Assembly (NCBI GenBank): GCA_000708835.1
Contig: DF236997.1
Span: 10,736-74,735 of the forward strand
DNA from: Klebsormidium nitens
Taxonomy: Eukaryota > Streptophyta > Klebsormidiophyceae > Klebsormidiales > Klebsormidiaceae
Reading direction: 5' to 3'
Length of the DNA: 64,000 nt
A program made the position numbers and the translations under genes. Shown piece after piece: positions 1 through 11,655 of the stretch (position 1 is the stretch's first letter; every line of letters starts with the position of its first letter). The notes beneath the pieces were generated by a model that worked only from the letters and a program-made list of their open reading frames with translations, made no database searches and was not told where the DNA came from.

Positions 1-170
1 AGTCACACTCAATCTTAGCCTTGGATACCCTCATCTACGGCTTACACTGACGGCCGCTCTCAACCGCCTAACCTCCAAACCGCCTAACGGTTTAACCGTC
101 CAGCCGCCGTACACGCACGCCGGCGCTCACTAGTTCAAACCCTAACTCGGGCCGAACCCTAATGACAGTA

Positions 171-202
171 ATTCGGCTGACTATAATCACCGATTTCTAA
201 CA
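171..202 (+). repeat. LTR-end fragment (copy 1)
   Basis: About 32 bases match 3712-3743 with only a few mismatches and end in the same CTAACA. In the second copy this is the 3' edge of a Copia-like LTR, so this is probably the 3' edge of a related but diverged LTR. The 170 bases before it do not resemble the rest of the second LTR, and no tRNA primer-binding site follows. It may belong to another family member or a chewed 5' LTR. Confidence 0.45.
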
Positions 203-317
203 CTTCCTAATCTCAACACTGCTTTGGTCTCACTTGACTCCTGCCTCTTTTCCAGCTCGAAACATTCTCGTCTTCAACCTCAATTTAATCTCAATTTCTC
301 CTTCTGGTCCCAACTTC

Positions 318-757
318 TTTTGTTTTTCCACCTCTCATGCTCATTCCAGTTACAACTTTTGCCAATCTTTCTTTACCAGCCGTTTCCCAGAGAAGCTTCT
401 CAGCTTCTTCCTTGTTGCATGCACAACCGTTCCTTGTGCGTGCAATGCAACCCCCATTACTTTTTCTTTGAGTTTCAACGGCTTCCTTTACGTTTGCCTG
501 CAACAACAGATTCCTTTTCATCTCACAATCTAAACCTCTTGTGCTTTTCCAGCCCTCATGCTCATCTAGTCAGAACTTCTGCCAAGCATTGTTCACCAAT
601 AGCTTTTGCAGTACCTGTCACATGCCAAACTTGCTCATTCCTCTTTACGACACAGGGCATCTTCCCAGCTTCCTCCTTGTTGCATGCACATTGTTCCCTG
701 TGCATGACACCCCCGTAGTTCTGCTTTGAATTTCGACTGCTTCCTTTATTTTTGCTT
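318..757. repeat. Diverged tandem repeat, pyrimidine-rich on +
   Basis: Two units of roughly 200 to 250 bases follow each other, about 318-520 and 547-757. Both carry, in the same order, a TCATGCTCAT block, a block like TTTGCCAATC/TCTGCCAAGC, a nearly identical TTCCTTGTTGCATGCAC block (406-422 and 672-688), and a TTTGAnTTTCnACnGCTTCCTT block. The units differ by substitutions and small indels, so the duplication is old. Minus-strand translation gives related broken peptides in both units. No coding function is claimed. Confidence 0.6.
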
Positions 758-1286
758 TCGAAAATCCCACGTGGATCCACCACTTGTCCGTTGTAGAACG
801 ATCTGAAGTCTCAATGGAGCGGCGCGCACGCGCACCTCGTTCCGGTAATATAGTTTGTGCACCAGGGCGAGGCGGCTCAAGCAAAAGGTGAGTATGGACC
901 CCATTGCACTGGGGAAAGGCGACAAAGCGCCTGGAAAGATTGCTCAATAGCACGGAACCTTTGCTGCGGCATTTTTCGAATAATCTTTCTATACAATCTC
1001 GAAAACAAGAAGCGCTGAGTGGTAAATTCACAATCGAATCTTGTTTCTCTATTCCCACATGCCACAACATAGAATTTGTTGAGAGCCAAGGTTGGTTGCA
1101 TTGTCCTTTCCAACATTGGCATTCATCGAGCTGTTGTTGCCCGCCAACAAGCAGCTTCTTTGCTTTGGTGACCCGCATCCGCTCTCTGACAAACCTATTC
1201 TTCGCGTCCTTTTAATTTCTTGACTCTTTTATCCCCTTTATCCCGGATTGCTAAACCCCAAAACGCCTGCGATGTGCGGACCCTGC

Positions 1287-1523
1287 TCGCCATCCAGCTC
1301 CACCGCACCATCTTTGGCGCAACAAGGCGGTCACGAAGTTCGCCATCCTTTCGTCGCTGCTCCCCACGCTACAGGTACGTCCAGCGCTCTTTAAGTTTCC
1401 ACTATCATTGCCCCTTCTAACTAGTTCATGTTACAGGCCTTCATGTGCTTGAAATAATACTTGGTTTCTTTTCAGCACCTGTTTGAACTACTAAACAGTG
1501 TCGAGTTGAAAAAGCAAAAATGA
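1287..1523 (+). other. Possible terminal exons of an unrecognised or decayed gene
   Basis: An open frame ends ...FAILSSLLPTLQ at a consensus donor (CAG|GTACGT, 1374/1375). After about 100 bases a good acceptor (TTTTCAG, ending 1475) opens a frame of the same phase reading HLFELLNSVELKKQK and then TGA at 1521-1523. The join is phase-consistent and the peptide looks protein-like, but I recognise no family. Upstream, around 1108-1216, another short open stretch (containing KQLLCFGDPHPLSDKP) could be an earlier exon or noise. It sits next to retroelement debris, so a captured or decayed gene end is as likely as a working gene. Confidence 0.25.
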
Positions 1524-1753
1524 ATCTGCATTTCGCGACACAACAAAACGCCAGCCGTTTTTCGATACGTGATCATACGATTCTTATACACTTGGAAGTC
1601 ATCCAAATCTTCCCGCCATACGGCAAGTGTTTCGCGGACGAGCCATAGAGAATCGAGCTTCTCGGTCGAACAAAATTCTTTGATAGCATTTTACAAGCTT
1701 GCATCTTGATCAGTGGTTTTGTAGGGTAAGTGATCTGCTTTCGTTTCTTTTAG

Positions 1754-1906
1754 GTTTGGATGATGCGTTAAGAGTGGCGTGCGGATCACTCACCGGGCAG
1801 CTTGCAACCAACGCTCTGGTGGATGGGCAATACCGGGCCACATTCCGCTCGGTCAAGAACGAAAGCGGGATATCAGCCGCTGTCAAAAACGTCAAATTTT
1901 GGGTCG
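1754..1906 (+). other. Orphan exon-like segment
   Basis: A 153-base open segment is bounded by a pyrimidine tract with TAG acceptor (ending 1753) and a strong donor GTAAGT (1907-1912). It translates with balanced protein-like composition, including SLTGQLATNALVDGQYRATF and then KNVKFWV. I do not recognise it and found no convincing partner exons nearby. It could be an exon of a decayed gene or a chance open frame. Confidence 0.2.
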
Positions 1907-2809
1907 GTAAGTGCGTCAAACTTGACAAAGCTGCAGCAAGAAGCTATCCAATATGTGGAATTCCCACTCCAATTCTCTATTGAAAGCAGAACCGATCGTT
2001 TGAGCTTGCCCCAAAGCTTTCTCTGGCAAGCCGGGCAATCGCCTTGCTCAGGCCATGAAATCGGCTCAATGTGTCAACCTCGGAGATACCCTTAGCATGT
2101 GAGAAATAATAATAACGAGCTTCCCGCTTGTTACCAATAATTGCAGGTATCGTGTGCCTCCACGTGAGCCTCGTGCTTGCCTATCGGCGCGGAGAAGTGG
2201 CGCAAAAGGTCGTCAAGCGGGCAACTCCGTAACTTTCGAGGTTTCGCGTACGCATGACTAGCGCCGGGCTATATAGTGAGGTTCTAGCTTTTGAAGCCCA
2301 CAAACAATTTGATCCGTTTAACCCAACGATTTCAATCCATCTCCTTTCCATTGGAGGTCCACCGAAGTCACTCTTTGGAGTTGTAAGCTTGAGGAGTCAA
2401 AGGTCTCGATGTGAATGTACTGTGAATCCCCCGCTTCACTGGACTGAAGCGGTAAAGACTACCGGTCACCTCCACAACGGTGGATGTTGGAACTCGCGTC
2501 ACAATTAAACGGACCTGCAGTGCCGGGGACTCAGGTTCGTTGATAAAGCCCTTCGCGAGCCCTCACTGAAGGATGCAGTGAAATCACACTAGATTTTAAC
2601 CCCTTTGAATAGTTGCTCACTTTTAAGGTATAGGTTTTCTTTCTATGTCTAGGTTCCAAAAGCCAAACCACTTGTTCGATTTTGAATTAAGGAGGTCGAG
2701 ACCTTCTTATTTAGTTTCCAATGCCCCTTGAAAATGAAAACCCTCACTCCTCGGAAACGTGTTCGCAATGTACCGGGGGTTGGTGAGCTGGTCGAGCAAG
2801 CTCTAGCAA

Positions 2810-3263
2810 ACGGTGGCGGCCTCGATTGTAGAGGCGGGGTACATGAGCGCAACGCAAGCGATGAAGGAGCCGCTGTGGTTTTGCACGAGATCTCGACTTG
2901 AACCTCGGGACGTGTTGGATCTATTGCGACAACAAAGGGGCAATACGACTCCTCCAACACCCAATCGCTTCACAGCGGTCGAAGCACATCAACATAATTC
3001 ATCACTCTGCACGAGAGCGCGTGGCATACAAGGAGGTTGATTCGCGTTTTGCAGTACGGAAGACATTAAGCGGACATGTTACCAACTTGAAGGCGTTAGC
3101 ACCTGGGAAGTTCAAGAAGTGCAAGAGTGAGTTAGAGATTGCATATGTCATTACAGTGTGTGAGGGATTGGTGATTCATGAGCGCACTGGGCGCATGGAT
3201 TCCATTTTGGAAGCGCAAATTGGAGATTGGGCGCTAAAAACGTCGACGGTCGTTCGAATGTAA
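2810..3263 (+). pseudogene. Ty1/Copia retrotransposon RNase H fragment, frameshifted
   Basis: Two overlapping frames reproduce the C-terminal RNase H part of Copia polyproteins. The first reads VEAGYMSATQAMKE (from about 2810), matching the conserved EAEYMA..QA.KE block. The second (from about 2898) reads WIYCDNKGAIRLLQHPIASQ, then RSKHINIIHHSARERV, and near the end LKALAPGKFKKC. The Asp of YCDN is the family's catalytic acidic residue. A frameshift near 2890-2900 separates the halves and the first E of EAEY is changed, so the element cannot make an intact polyprotein. Nothing upstream in the window reads as gag, integrase or reverse transcriptase. This is a relic host-genome retroelement. 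Confidence 0.8.
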
Positions 3264-3743
3264 TTCGAAGCTAGGATTTCGACGGTAAGAACCGAATGAC
3301 TCATCTCGATAATCGTCGATATGAAGTAGGTTCGATAATAGCCGTCGATGCACGGTATAATTGAAAATCTTAGATTTACATAGTGAGGCTCCACTGAGCC
3401 TACTAAGCTAGAGGGTAGACCCAGAAATAGGTTGTGACTTGGAACACTCCAATACATTGTATGAACGTGATCAATTGGATCTAATCTCTAGCAAGGTTGT
3501 GTTTCATCAATCATGAAGGATTCGCTCATCCACGATGACGTCGCGGGACGTCAACACCCTGCCATCCCACTCACGAAGGACTCGGTTCGATTCGGAGTTG
3601 GGCTTGTAGCCCAAATTGCTTCAAGACCAAGACCCGGACCGGCACACTCTCGCAACGTGCCCAACTTACCAAACTTATAAAAGCCTTCTTAGGGCCGCTT
3701 TGTGCGCAGTGATTCGGCTGACTATAATCACCCAATTCTAACA
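3228..3743 (+). mobile_element. 3' LTR of the Copia-like element
   Basis: A purine-rich stretch ending ATTGGAGAT just after the RNase H frame looks like the polypurine tract seen before plant Copia 3' LTRs. The LTR would start with TG at 3228 and end ...CTAACA at 3743, the TG...CA form of retroviral-type LTRs. The last 32 bases recur at 171-202, and a TATA box lies 60 to 70 bases before the end, as expected for a U3 promoter. The 5' boundary is inferred from position only; no full-length partner LTR is inside the window. Confidence 0.55.
3676..3683 (+). promoter_or_regulatory. TATA box of the LTR
   Basis: TATAAAAG lies inside the proposed LTR, 60 bases before its 3' end. In LTR retroelements a TATA box marks the U3 promoter, with transcription starting some 25 to 30 bases downstream. 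Its position supports the LTR call. Activity is unknown. Confidence 0.45.
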
Positions 3744-3953
3744 TATCCTTGGGAACCCCCGTTCCACTTCGCCTACTCCGTCCCCCCTGACCATTCTCCT
3801 GGTATTGCATATTGAGCACTCCTCGGCCAATGACTCGCGCTGCCAATTGAGCAAGTACCCTTACAGGTTCTCGACCTTCCCAAATGACCATTTGGCTCCC
3901 CTGCTCGTCCGTGCTTGTTGTACATTGCCGAGCTACGGGTGATCAAGATGGCT

Positions 3954-6319
3954 TTACTTTAATGGCTGCTTTTGCCCGTCATAGTTTTCCTCGATGAGTC
4001 GAACATGAGCCTCGAATTTGGAGCGCCCCCCTTTCCGGCAACTCCAATAGTGGGTACCAAAAACCATCTCGGTACCGGACCCCGTCCGGCCCCCATGTGT
4101 CCTCATCTGGCCCGTACTTCGGGTGGCCTTTCGTTCCCGGCAGCAACCCCTCACGAACGTCCCATCGCTCTCCAAATCGGCTTCGGCGCTTTCCATTTCG
4201 CCGCTCTCCAAGTCATCACTCTCCGCTCCGACCTCTCATTCCTTTAGCGCTTTTCCGCACCACTCAAGCTGGCAGTATTTCCCTTGGTACCTTTTCCGCC
4301 ACCCTAAAACTCCCTTGCCGCAGTTAGTTCGGTGGACTGGTTGCCAGCAGCCTTGCGGCTTGACCGCCGCTTTGCACGGTTGCCCTACGGCTCTTGCCAT
4401 GCTCCGGTTGATGCTCATGAATGTCTCTGCGAGCTCCTCCTTAGATTGTCATGTGCGTTGTTCTCCACGCTTCCTTCCAAGAACGTCCCCGCACCCTCTC
4501 TGGGTGGTTGCAAACTCAGTGGCTCCTGGCTCTCTTCCGCGTTGTCTCTAGCTTCTTGTCCGGCCGGTCCTTTCAACTTTGGCTGCGTCCTTGGCTTCTC
4601 CTTTGGCCCCTCCTGCGACTCCCGCACCCGAATTGCCGCCTTTGTTGGCCCTTTGCCGGCCGGACCACAAGGCGCACTCAATTTCCCATCGCTCCTCTCC
4701 TCTGGCATGCTCCCCTTGCCTCCGTGCGTTATTTGACTTCCGCCAACGCTCGCTTCCCATCCGCTTCGCCATCACCGGCCCCATCAGCAGATATTGGCAC
4801 GAAACATGAGGGTCCGGAACGGTTCACTTTTCACCGCTGTTGAAACGCCCGCCGAAGGTCCGTCCCATAGTACGTCGCCGCTACGCCACCGGTCACGCGA
4901 TAGCTCTACCACTGGCCCACACCTCCCAAGCTCGCGCGCCAACTCGTCGTTCGGATCATGGCCCGCCTGCACCACTTGCAATTTTCCCCGGGCTCCCACC
5001 AACCGATCGACCATCTCCGTGAAGTCGGGCCGCTGGTCTTTGACATCTTCTTGGCGGCCCACGTTTCTTGAATATTCCATGCACGATCTCGCCCACACGC
5101 TTCAGCGCCTTGACCACGTACTCGTTCCACACACGCTCGCCCTCGTCTCTCCCCGTCTGCCTCGACTCTTCAAGCGCTTGGAGAGCCCGATGCTTGAGCA
5201 ACTCGAACGCATGGTAGACGGTTGAGGTAGTCGTGGAGCTCGTCATCACCAAAGTCCTCCCACGGCGTTGGCCTTCTTCCCGGCCGCTTCTGATGCCAAT
5301 TCGGCGTCACCATCGCTTCGCAGTACGGGTCCCGTGGATGGGCCCGCTCGAAGTTCCCTAAAACTTGGCCATATGGCTCTCCATCTCACTCCGGCCCCGT
5401 ACTTTAAAATTCAGCGAGTAAACCCAAAATTTGGGCATCCTTGGAATGCGCTCGCATGAAGCCTCCGTCAGAGCAACTTCCACTCCAACGGGTTCTTCCC
5501 CTCTCCCTGGCTCTTGGCACTTTCACCTCCAGAACCTGCACTTACCACCATCTCCAGCCCGGCCCTTTGGCGCTTCCTCTTGCGTGCTAGCTCCCGCCGG
5601 CTGAACCTTTGCGCGTTGCACTTGATTCGTGTGTTCCGCCGGCGGTGGTTCCGCCTTTTGCTTGTGGGTCCCCACGCCCAGCAGCACATCCTCGGTCTTG
5701 GCACTCAGTGAAACCCCTTTTCCGTTGAAGCCTTCTATGACTTCAGCCGACGCATACTGACACCGTTTCTGCCGTTGCGCCCCACGCCAAGTCCATTGGT
5801 GCTTCCCGCGTCGCTACTACCGCCGCGCTTTGCACCTTCGTTTTTGTGCTCCGCGGGGTCTCCGCCACCTCCGCGTTACGCCGCTGCTAGTGCTTCCTGC
5901 ACCCCTTCCGCTCATGCAACTTGCGCTCCTTCGGCTGCTGGCACGGACCGCGCCTCCGCTCAGCGGCGCATCTTGCACCCTTGCAGCCGCCGGCACGTGC
6001 CTTGCGCACCTTCTTCCGACGTGCGTCTTCACTCACCTTCCCCGCCTGCAACGAGCTCCATCACTTCGCTCAGCTCTGGCGCCACCCCTATGACGCCCGG
6101 AGTCCACACCATTGAGTGCGGCTTCTTCCGAGCACCACCCTTTAGTTCATTGGCGCTTGCTTCTTGCGCGGCGTACGCCTCTCCGGAGTCTTCCTCTTTT
6201 GCGTGCACGATATCCTTCGACGCCACACTCTTTGTGTCAGACTCCTTGAACGCACTCTCCGCGTCTGAGATTATATGTCTATATCGGTCACATCTGATGA
6301 CGTTATTGTCTTCTTGCAA
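3954..6319 (-). pseudogene. Broken minus-strand coding frames, origin unknown
   Basis: Several charged, protein-like frames follow one another on the minus strand but are interrupted by stops and frame changes: 6319-6029 (Glu/Ala/Lys-rich), 5704-5468 (Arg/Lys-rich), 5252-4956 joining by a frameshift near 5070 to 5098-4784, 4708-4415 (Lys/Glu/Pro-rich), and 4211-3954, which holds a Cys/His-containing stretch YWSCRKGG...KFEAHVR. The 5252-5060 part reads as a good amphipathic helix (HAFELLKHRALQALEESRQ). The plus strand is strongly pyrimidine-rich over the same span. A decayed transposon protein or retroelement gag is possible, but no family is recognised. Confidence 0.25.
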
Positions 6320-7326
6320 CTTTGGGGATCACATTGCATTGTTGGTGGCAACATGTGACCTTCTTAACGTGCACATGTGCACAATGAAGTAATATAGGAT
6401 TGAGCCATTATAAATACAAAACAAATCCGTCTTCAACCTGAGCCCCTATTGACAAAGCTTTTGCTCATGAATTGGCATTCCGTTGATAAAAGGTCCGGTC
6501 TGTATTGCCAGCATGCTCCGATTACAATTTGGCACGTATGAACCTACAAAGTCCTCAGGGACATTGAATAAAAGTCTCATCATAACCCGTTGGTGACCTC
6601 ATGCAGTACAGATGCGCATGGTCGGACGAGAGACCCAAAACGATGCACAACTTTGTAGACATCAATGATCCACAAGAACAAAGAAGACCAAGTGTAGCGG
6701 TATTTGCGTTAAGTCTACATTTGCAAAGTGCCGAGTCCACCAGAGCACACTCGCCATTATGCCACCTCGTGGTAGTCATATGCACAGCCTACGAATTGTT
6801 ATCACTTACCTTCCAATCATTTGCATGACATCGTAATTTCCGAGATGCTTGTTTCCCATAGAGTAAGAATCTAGACATCGGACATGACTTGCAGCGGTAG
6901 CAAGCTGCGGAGTGAACTCATTGTATCCCGGTCTCTCGAATGCTCAGCGTAGCTCAAGGTTTATAACAAGTGACCATGTCAGCGGCACCGCATACATGGT
7001 CAACTACTCTTGCATGTCACACTGACATTATCAAAATATACATAACTTTTTGCCTTTTGAGGAACTTGATGTGGAACACATATGGGGATTTGTGTTGGCT
7101 TTGGGCAATAACGCTCACTATATCAGAACTTATTACAACATTAAACATGCCACAGGCACTAAACTACATGGCAAGATATGTAGGAACTCTGGTCAACATA
7201 TACAATTTGTCCGACAAGGTCTTGACTATGCTTACAATTGCATGGTAATTGTTGCTTATTGTCAGCCTTCAACTCAGTACTCAAGCCAACATACAAAATT
7301 GCGCAATCTGTGAACAACCATTTCAA
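6320..7326. other. Non-coding stretch; 3' side of the peroxidase gene
   Basis: No convincing gene is seen. The part next to 7326 must hold the peroxidase 3' UTR: on the minus strand TGTAA, the polyadenylation signal common in green algae, occurs about 95 bases past the stop (TTACA at 7231-7235 on +) and again near 7131. A TATAAATA-like motif at about 6411 has no gene attached. Confidence 0.4.
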
Positions 7327-10300
7327 TCAAATGGCCCCAATCGCTTTGCTCAGCAACGCCAAAACAGCAACAATGATGCTGATGACAACGAAAGGGTTTG
7401 TTCCTCCAGCAACCGGAGTGTCCGGGCTGCCTCCGAAGCCAAGGTACTCCTTCCGGATTTTCTCCTTCATCTCGGGAGACAGATCAGACTGCACCCACCG
7501 GCAAAGAAGGTGAGCGTGTATCCCATGTCTGTTGGAGATATTGCCACAAAGCCGATGGGAAGGGGTGGCAGGAGTGAGATTATTGAGCTCAGCAGACATG
7601 AGACATGTGCAGATTTTGGAAACTGTCTGGTGTTTACCTTGCTTGTCTTGGCGGACGCTTCGGAGTAGTAGTCCTTTGCGGAGAAGGCGACGGGGCCGTT
7701 GCTGCCGTTGTTGCTTGCGGCGGGGGTGGGGCTGACGGCCTGGGCATCCAGGACGATGCCCTACGCAGCACACAGAGCAGCGCACGACTGAGCCAGCCCC
7801 CACCGTGAATGGGGCAAGCGTACGTGGCAGCCCTACAGGGGGCTGCCGGGCTTCTCATGTGGACAAAGAGGCTCTTGCACGTGACCAGCCACGACAATGG
7901 CACCCGCCATCGAGCACATACTGTTGCGCACAGCAGGTATGCGTACTGGGGGAAACATGCAGAGGGGAAGGCCACCCGCGAGCTCAGCCCGGGGCAAGAG
8001 CTGCCGCATGCACTGGACTTGGAGTGGGGGAGGGGCTCACCTCGGGCGGGTCGAACTTGGACCCCAGCTCGCTGAGCCTCTTGTGCGCGAGCACGTAGTC
8101 CTTGAAGAACAGCTCCTCGTCCTCGGCGTACTTCTCCGCGTACTCCTGCAGCACAGGCACGTACCAGCTCAGATAAGCAGCCAAAAATACAAAAGTCCAC
8201 CACAGGCAGCAACACCGGTGTCCAGAAAAAGGCAGACGCCGTGGCACGTGAGTACAGGGCCGGGCCTGGTGTGGGGCCACCGCGCGCTCACCCGGAAGGC
8301 GGGGTCCTGGAAGAGGACGCCGTCGGTGGAGAGGACGACCAGGTCCGGGTCGGTGCGCGCCTTCACGTCCTGCACGCACACAGCCACCAGCTACGCTGCA
8401 GCCACGCCGCAAGGGACGCACAGAGAGACGGCCCCACAAAGAGGAGGCGGCTGCGCGTACAGTGCACCTTCGAAGCACTGCACAGACTCGCGCTCAAGAA
8501 GCAAGATGATGAGACGCAACAGAGGCCGAGATCAAGTCGACTACCAGTCCTGCAAGAACGGGGCGTATGGCACGTTTTCACGCGGGAGCTTCGCGTGCAG
8601 GCCTTGGCAGACGGAGGAGGCTGACCTTGAAGTAGCTGTTGTCGAACTTGAGCCACTCCGCGGTCCACGACTGGCCGCCCTTGGTGCCGGGGCCGTTCTC
8701 CTGCACAGCGCGGCAGCGGAACACCTCAGACGGACGGGACGAGCAGTCCACAACGGAGCTCACCAAGCAAGACTCGTCCCATTGGGTAAGTGCATCTGCC
8801 CGCGGTGTGTGCTGCTGCGTGCGTGCGCGTGCTCACCGTGTACTTGGTGCTGGCCTTGCCGAAGCCGCTGCGGTCGGGGTACACGCGGCCCAGGGTGTGC
8901 GCGCCAGACAGCGCCACAATCTCCTGCACGCACAGCCATGCGCAGACAGCAGACAGCGGTGAGAGCGGCACATGGGGCAGGGGCGACGGGGCGAGCATGG
9001 GGCCACGAGCTGGACATGTCTCCTCATGACGAGCCTCCGAGCTGGCTTTGCCAGGGAACCAGCAAGAATCAACAGGGCTGACCCTCCGTGAACCTTCGCA
9101 AACCTCTAGCTGCACAATCGACTTGCTGCGAATCTGCACATCTAAGTGACTAAACCTCAGTATTTCTCCTCTAGCTTTTCGTTCTGCAGGATGTTCTGAC
9201 CTACTTTTGTACCTTTAAGTGCAGTAGCCAGCATGTGAGACAACGACAACAGGCGCGGTCTGAAGGCGCCTGATCTTAAAGTCCATGGAACGATATTGAC
9301 AAGGCCGTGTCCCTTGCGACATCCCCGAACAAGGTACAAAGCATCGAAACGCAAACAAAGGTTCGAAACGCATTGCGCTTGATTGAATAGTCCGGGATTG
9401 TATTCAAGAAGACGAAAGCTGGCCCTTTCCTTGCACAGCTATAGCCATATTGCCCGAGTCATAGATAAATTGGGGCCTCTTGTTGGAACTTGCGGGATTT
9501 TGGGTCAACTTCAATAAACCGCTTCCCTTGCCGCCTGCCTCACCTTGTCGTTGAGGCCCATGCGGTAGAACACCTTGCGCAGGTGGTCTGCGGGCGACTG
9601 CTTGTGCGTGCTCTCCGGGTCCCCGGACGGCAGCTTGCCATCCACCACGCAATCGTCCTTCTCCGCCGCATCAACGCGGCCGTACTTGAGCGGGATCACT
9701 GGGCCGCCTGCAAGGGGAGGCGGAGGCAGGCTCACAAGCTGACCCATCGTGCATCAGGGAGTCGCAGTGTGGGGAGCAGGTGGGGTATTCATACAAGCAC
9801 CATGAACCAGAACAGAGGTGCCAGGTGTCACGCAGGGAGGCCAGGTTGCGCCTCCTTCTGCTTGCTCACCTGCGATCTCTATCGCGACCGCGCTGGCCAT
9901 CTGGTACAGATCTGCGTGGGACACTTGGGGGAAGCGCTGCTTGATGTCCTCCAGCAGCAGCACTGCGTTGGCCAGCCCAGCATTGGCGCTGTGGCTCTGC
10001 TCCGGCTTAAAGCGCATGCTGCCGTTGGCGCCGCCGCACTTGGGCCACGCCGCCATGCCCTGCTCTGCGTCGTACGTACCAGCGTCATGCCAGCCGAGGC
10101 GCACCTGCACAATAGCTGTTGGACTGAGGAGAAAGCATGAAAAGAAACATGGAGACGCATAGCAGACACATTCTTGACTTTTGCGAATGAACAGCCCATT
10201 GACCAGGGAATGAATCATGCCAATGGCAAATACTCAGATCTTGACTCGTTACTTGATGCCTGTCACCAGTCTGCCCCGCTCTTTGTGAATCCACTTAGCA

Positions 10301-10950
10301 TCTCGCAGCTGTGGCGGCTGGCTGGGCGTGGCGCTGACCAGGATGGGGTTGGACTTCTTGCTGGTGATCAGCTCGCGCACCGCCTCCTTGGCCCCGCGCA
10401 GCTGCGCCACATACTCCTTGGTGTCCACCGCCGTGCCCGCCACCATGGCCACGCGCGCGCCGCCACCGGCCGCCACACGGCCCACGCTGGCCACTCCCTG
10501 CCAACACAAGGAAGCGCACAATGAGGGAAGTAAGCCCGGGGGCGCCACACGCATCCCATAAATCCAAGATCAGGAAAGGCAGCATGGGTTTGCACTGCTG
10601 CACAGATGGCCCATGCGCTGCATTGCAATTGACTCCAGCCCAACGCAGACAGTGCTTCTGCCGCTGCATGCATGCAGCCAGAGTCAGGCGCCCATTCCTT
10701 TGAGAGTCTGCGCGAACAGGCTGTGCAAGGGGCGAGGTGCAGATCATCGAACCTGCGCGGCTGCCCCTCCCAAGAAGCTGGTGCCCAGCGCAATGCTGGG
10801 GGCGCAGAACAACATGGCCTTGCGGGTGGGCCCTCTTGAGAGGCGCACGGGCATTGCGAGGCAGCGGTGCATCGACTGCTCCACCGCGGACAGCATGTGG
10901 ACACTGCCCGCGGAGCATAGCTGCTTGGACAACGAAGCAACGCCCGCCAT
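7327..10950 (-). CDS. APX: Membrane-anchored (thylakoid-type) L-ascorbate peroxidase
   Basis: Class I haem peroxidase that reduces H2O2 with ascorbate; the C-terminal anchor places it with chloroplast thylakoid APX. Exons (minus): 10950-10753, 10497-10339, 10104-9870, 9707-9544, 8923-8837, 8700-8626, 8369-8292, 8145-8041, 7760-7638, 7488-7327; 461 residues. Residues 1 to about 75 are Ala/Ser/Arg-rich and fit a transit peptide. The distal site is [11 protein letters not shown] (Arg121, Trp124, His125) and the proximal haem ligand is His261 in [26 protein letters not shown] and [11 protein letters not shown] supply the conserved Trp and the later Asp region. The tail [17 protein letters not shown] and then a hydrophobic segment ([14 protein letters not shown]) match plant thylakoid APX. 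The ATG at 10950 has a good context (ACCATGG). It starts head-to-head with the gene at 11656. Confidence 0.95.
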
Positions 10951-11655
10951 GGTGAACGACAATAGGTACTGGTGCCTACTTAGCTGCGGTTACGTAGAGC
11001 TCTCTGCGCAGACAGCAGCATCTAGGGTACCTACCTGTTCAGAGTTCAGACCTCTGAATCTGAGTCAGGATGTTCAGAGGCCCAGGTCGCTCGCGGCCGC
11101 TCGAGCTCAGTTTTCACTTAAAGCCTTATATCAAACTACGCGCGCATGTTGTGCCTCTTTTACTCTACGGTAATAACCGGTATGCCCTCCTATGTACGGT
11201 ATATCCTTTCAACTTTGAAACGAGAAACTACTGTAATATGCTGGTGAGTACAGTAAGCGCGGACTGTTCCGGCACAACCGCCGTTCGGCGTTGCGAAGAA
11301 CGGCCTTCATACACGCAAATAGGGGTTGACTTGAACAATGCCGCAAAATTATCGACGTAGAAAACGGTAAGAGCAATGCTCAAATATATGTGACGAAGCC
11401 AATATTAAGGCATAGATTGGGTAGCATATGCAACTGATGTTTCTGCGCTGCGTCCGGTGCACGTCTGCCGGGCAGGGAAGCTGAGCTAGCTGCTGTTGTG
11501 ATAGGTACCTACTGCCTAGGAGAATCTCTGTGAAGGCGCCAGGACGACCTTGAGCAAATCAAATCTGGGCAAACCTAGCTGACTGCTTCTTTCAAGAGCA
11601 CCACTTGTCCAGGCGGGAGCTTGCCTGGGTGGAGCCACCAACCAGCACAAAGATC
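10951..11655. promoter_or_regulatory. Shared upstream region of APX (-) and the SERF-like gene (+)
   Basis: These 705 bases separate two divergent start codons and must hold both promoters and 5' UTRs. I see no open frame of note and no clear TATA box for either gene. Confidence 0.5.

Noticed and set aside
645-1178. 177-codon minus-strand frame
   Set aside because: No motif, spans the tandem repeat, and begins inside the orphan plus-strand exon region; likely chance.
7897-9081. Long plus-strand open frame (394 codons)
   Set aside because: It is antisense to four to five APX exons whose conserved peroxidase motifs and closed phases are decisive. High GC keeps the opposite strand open.
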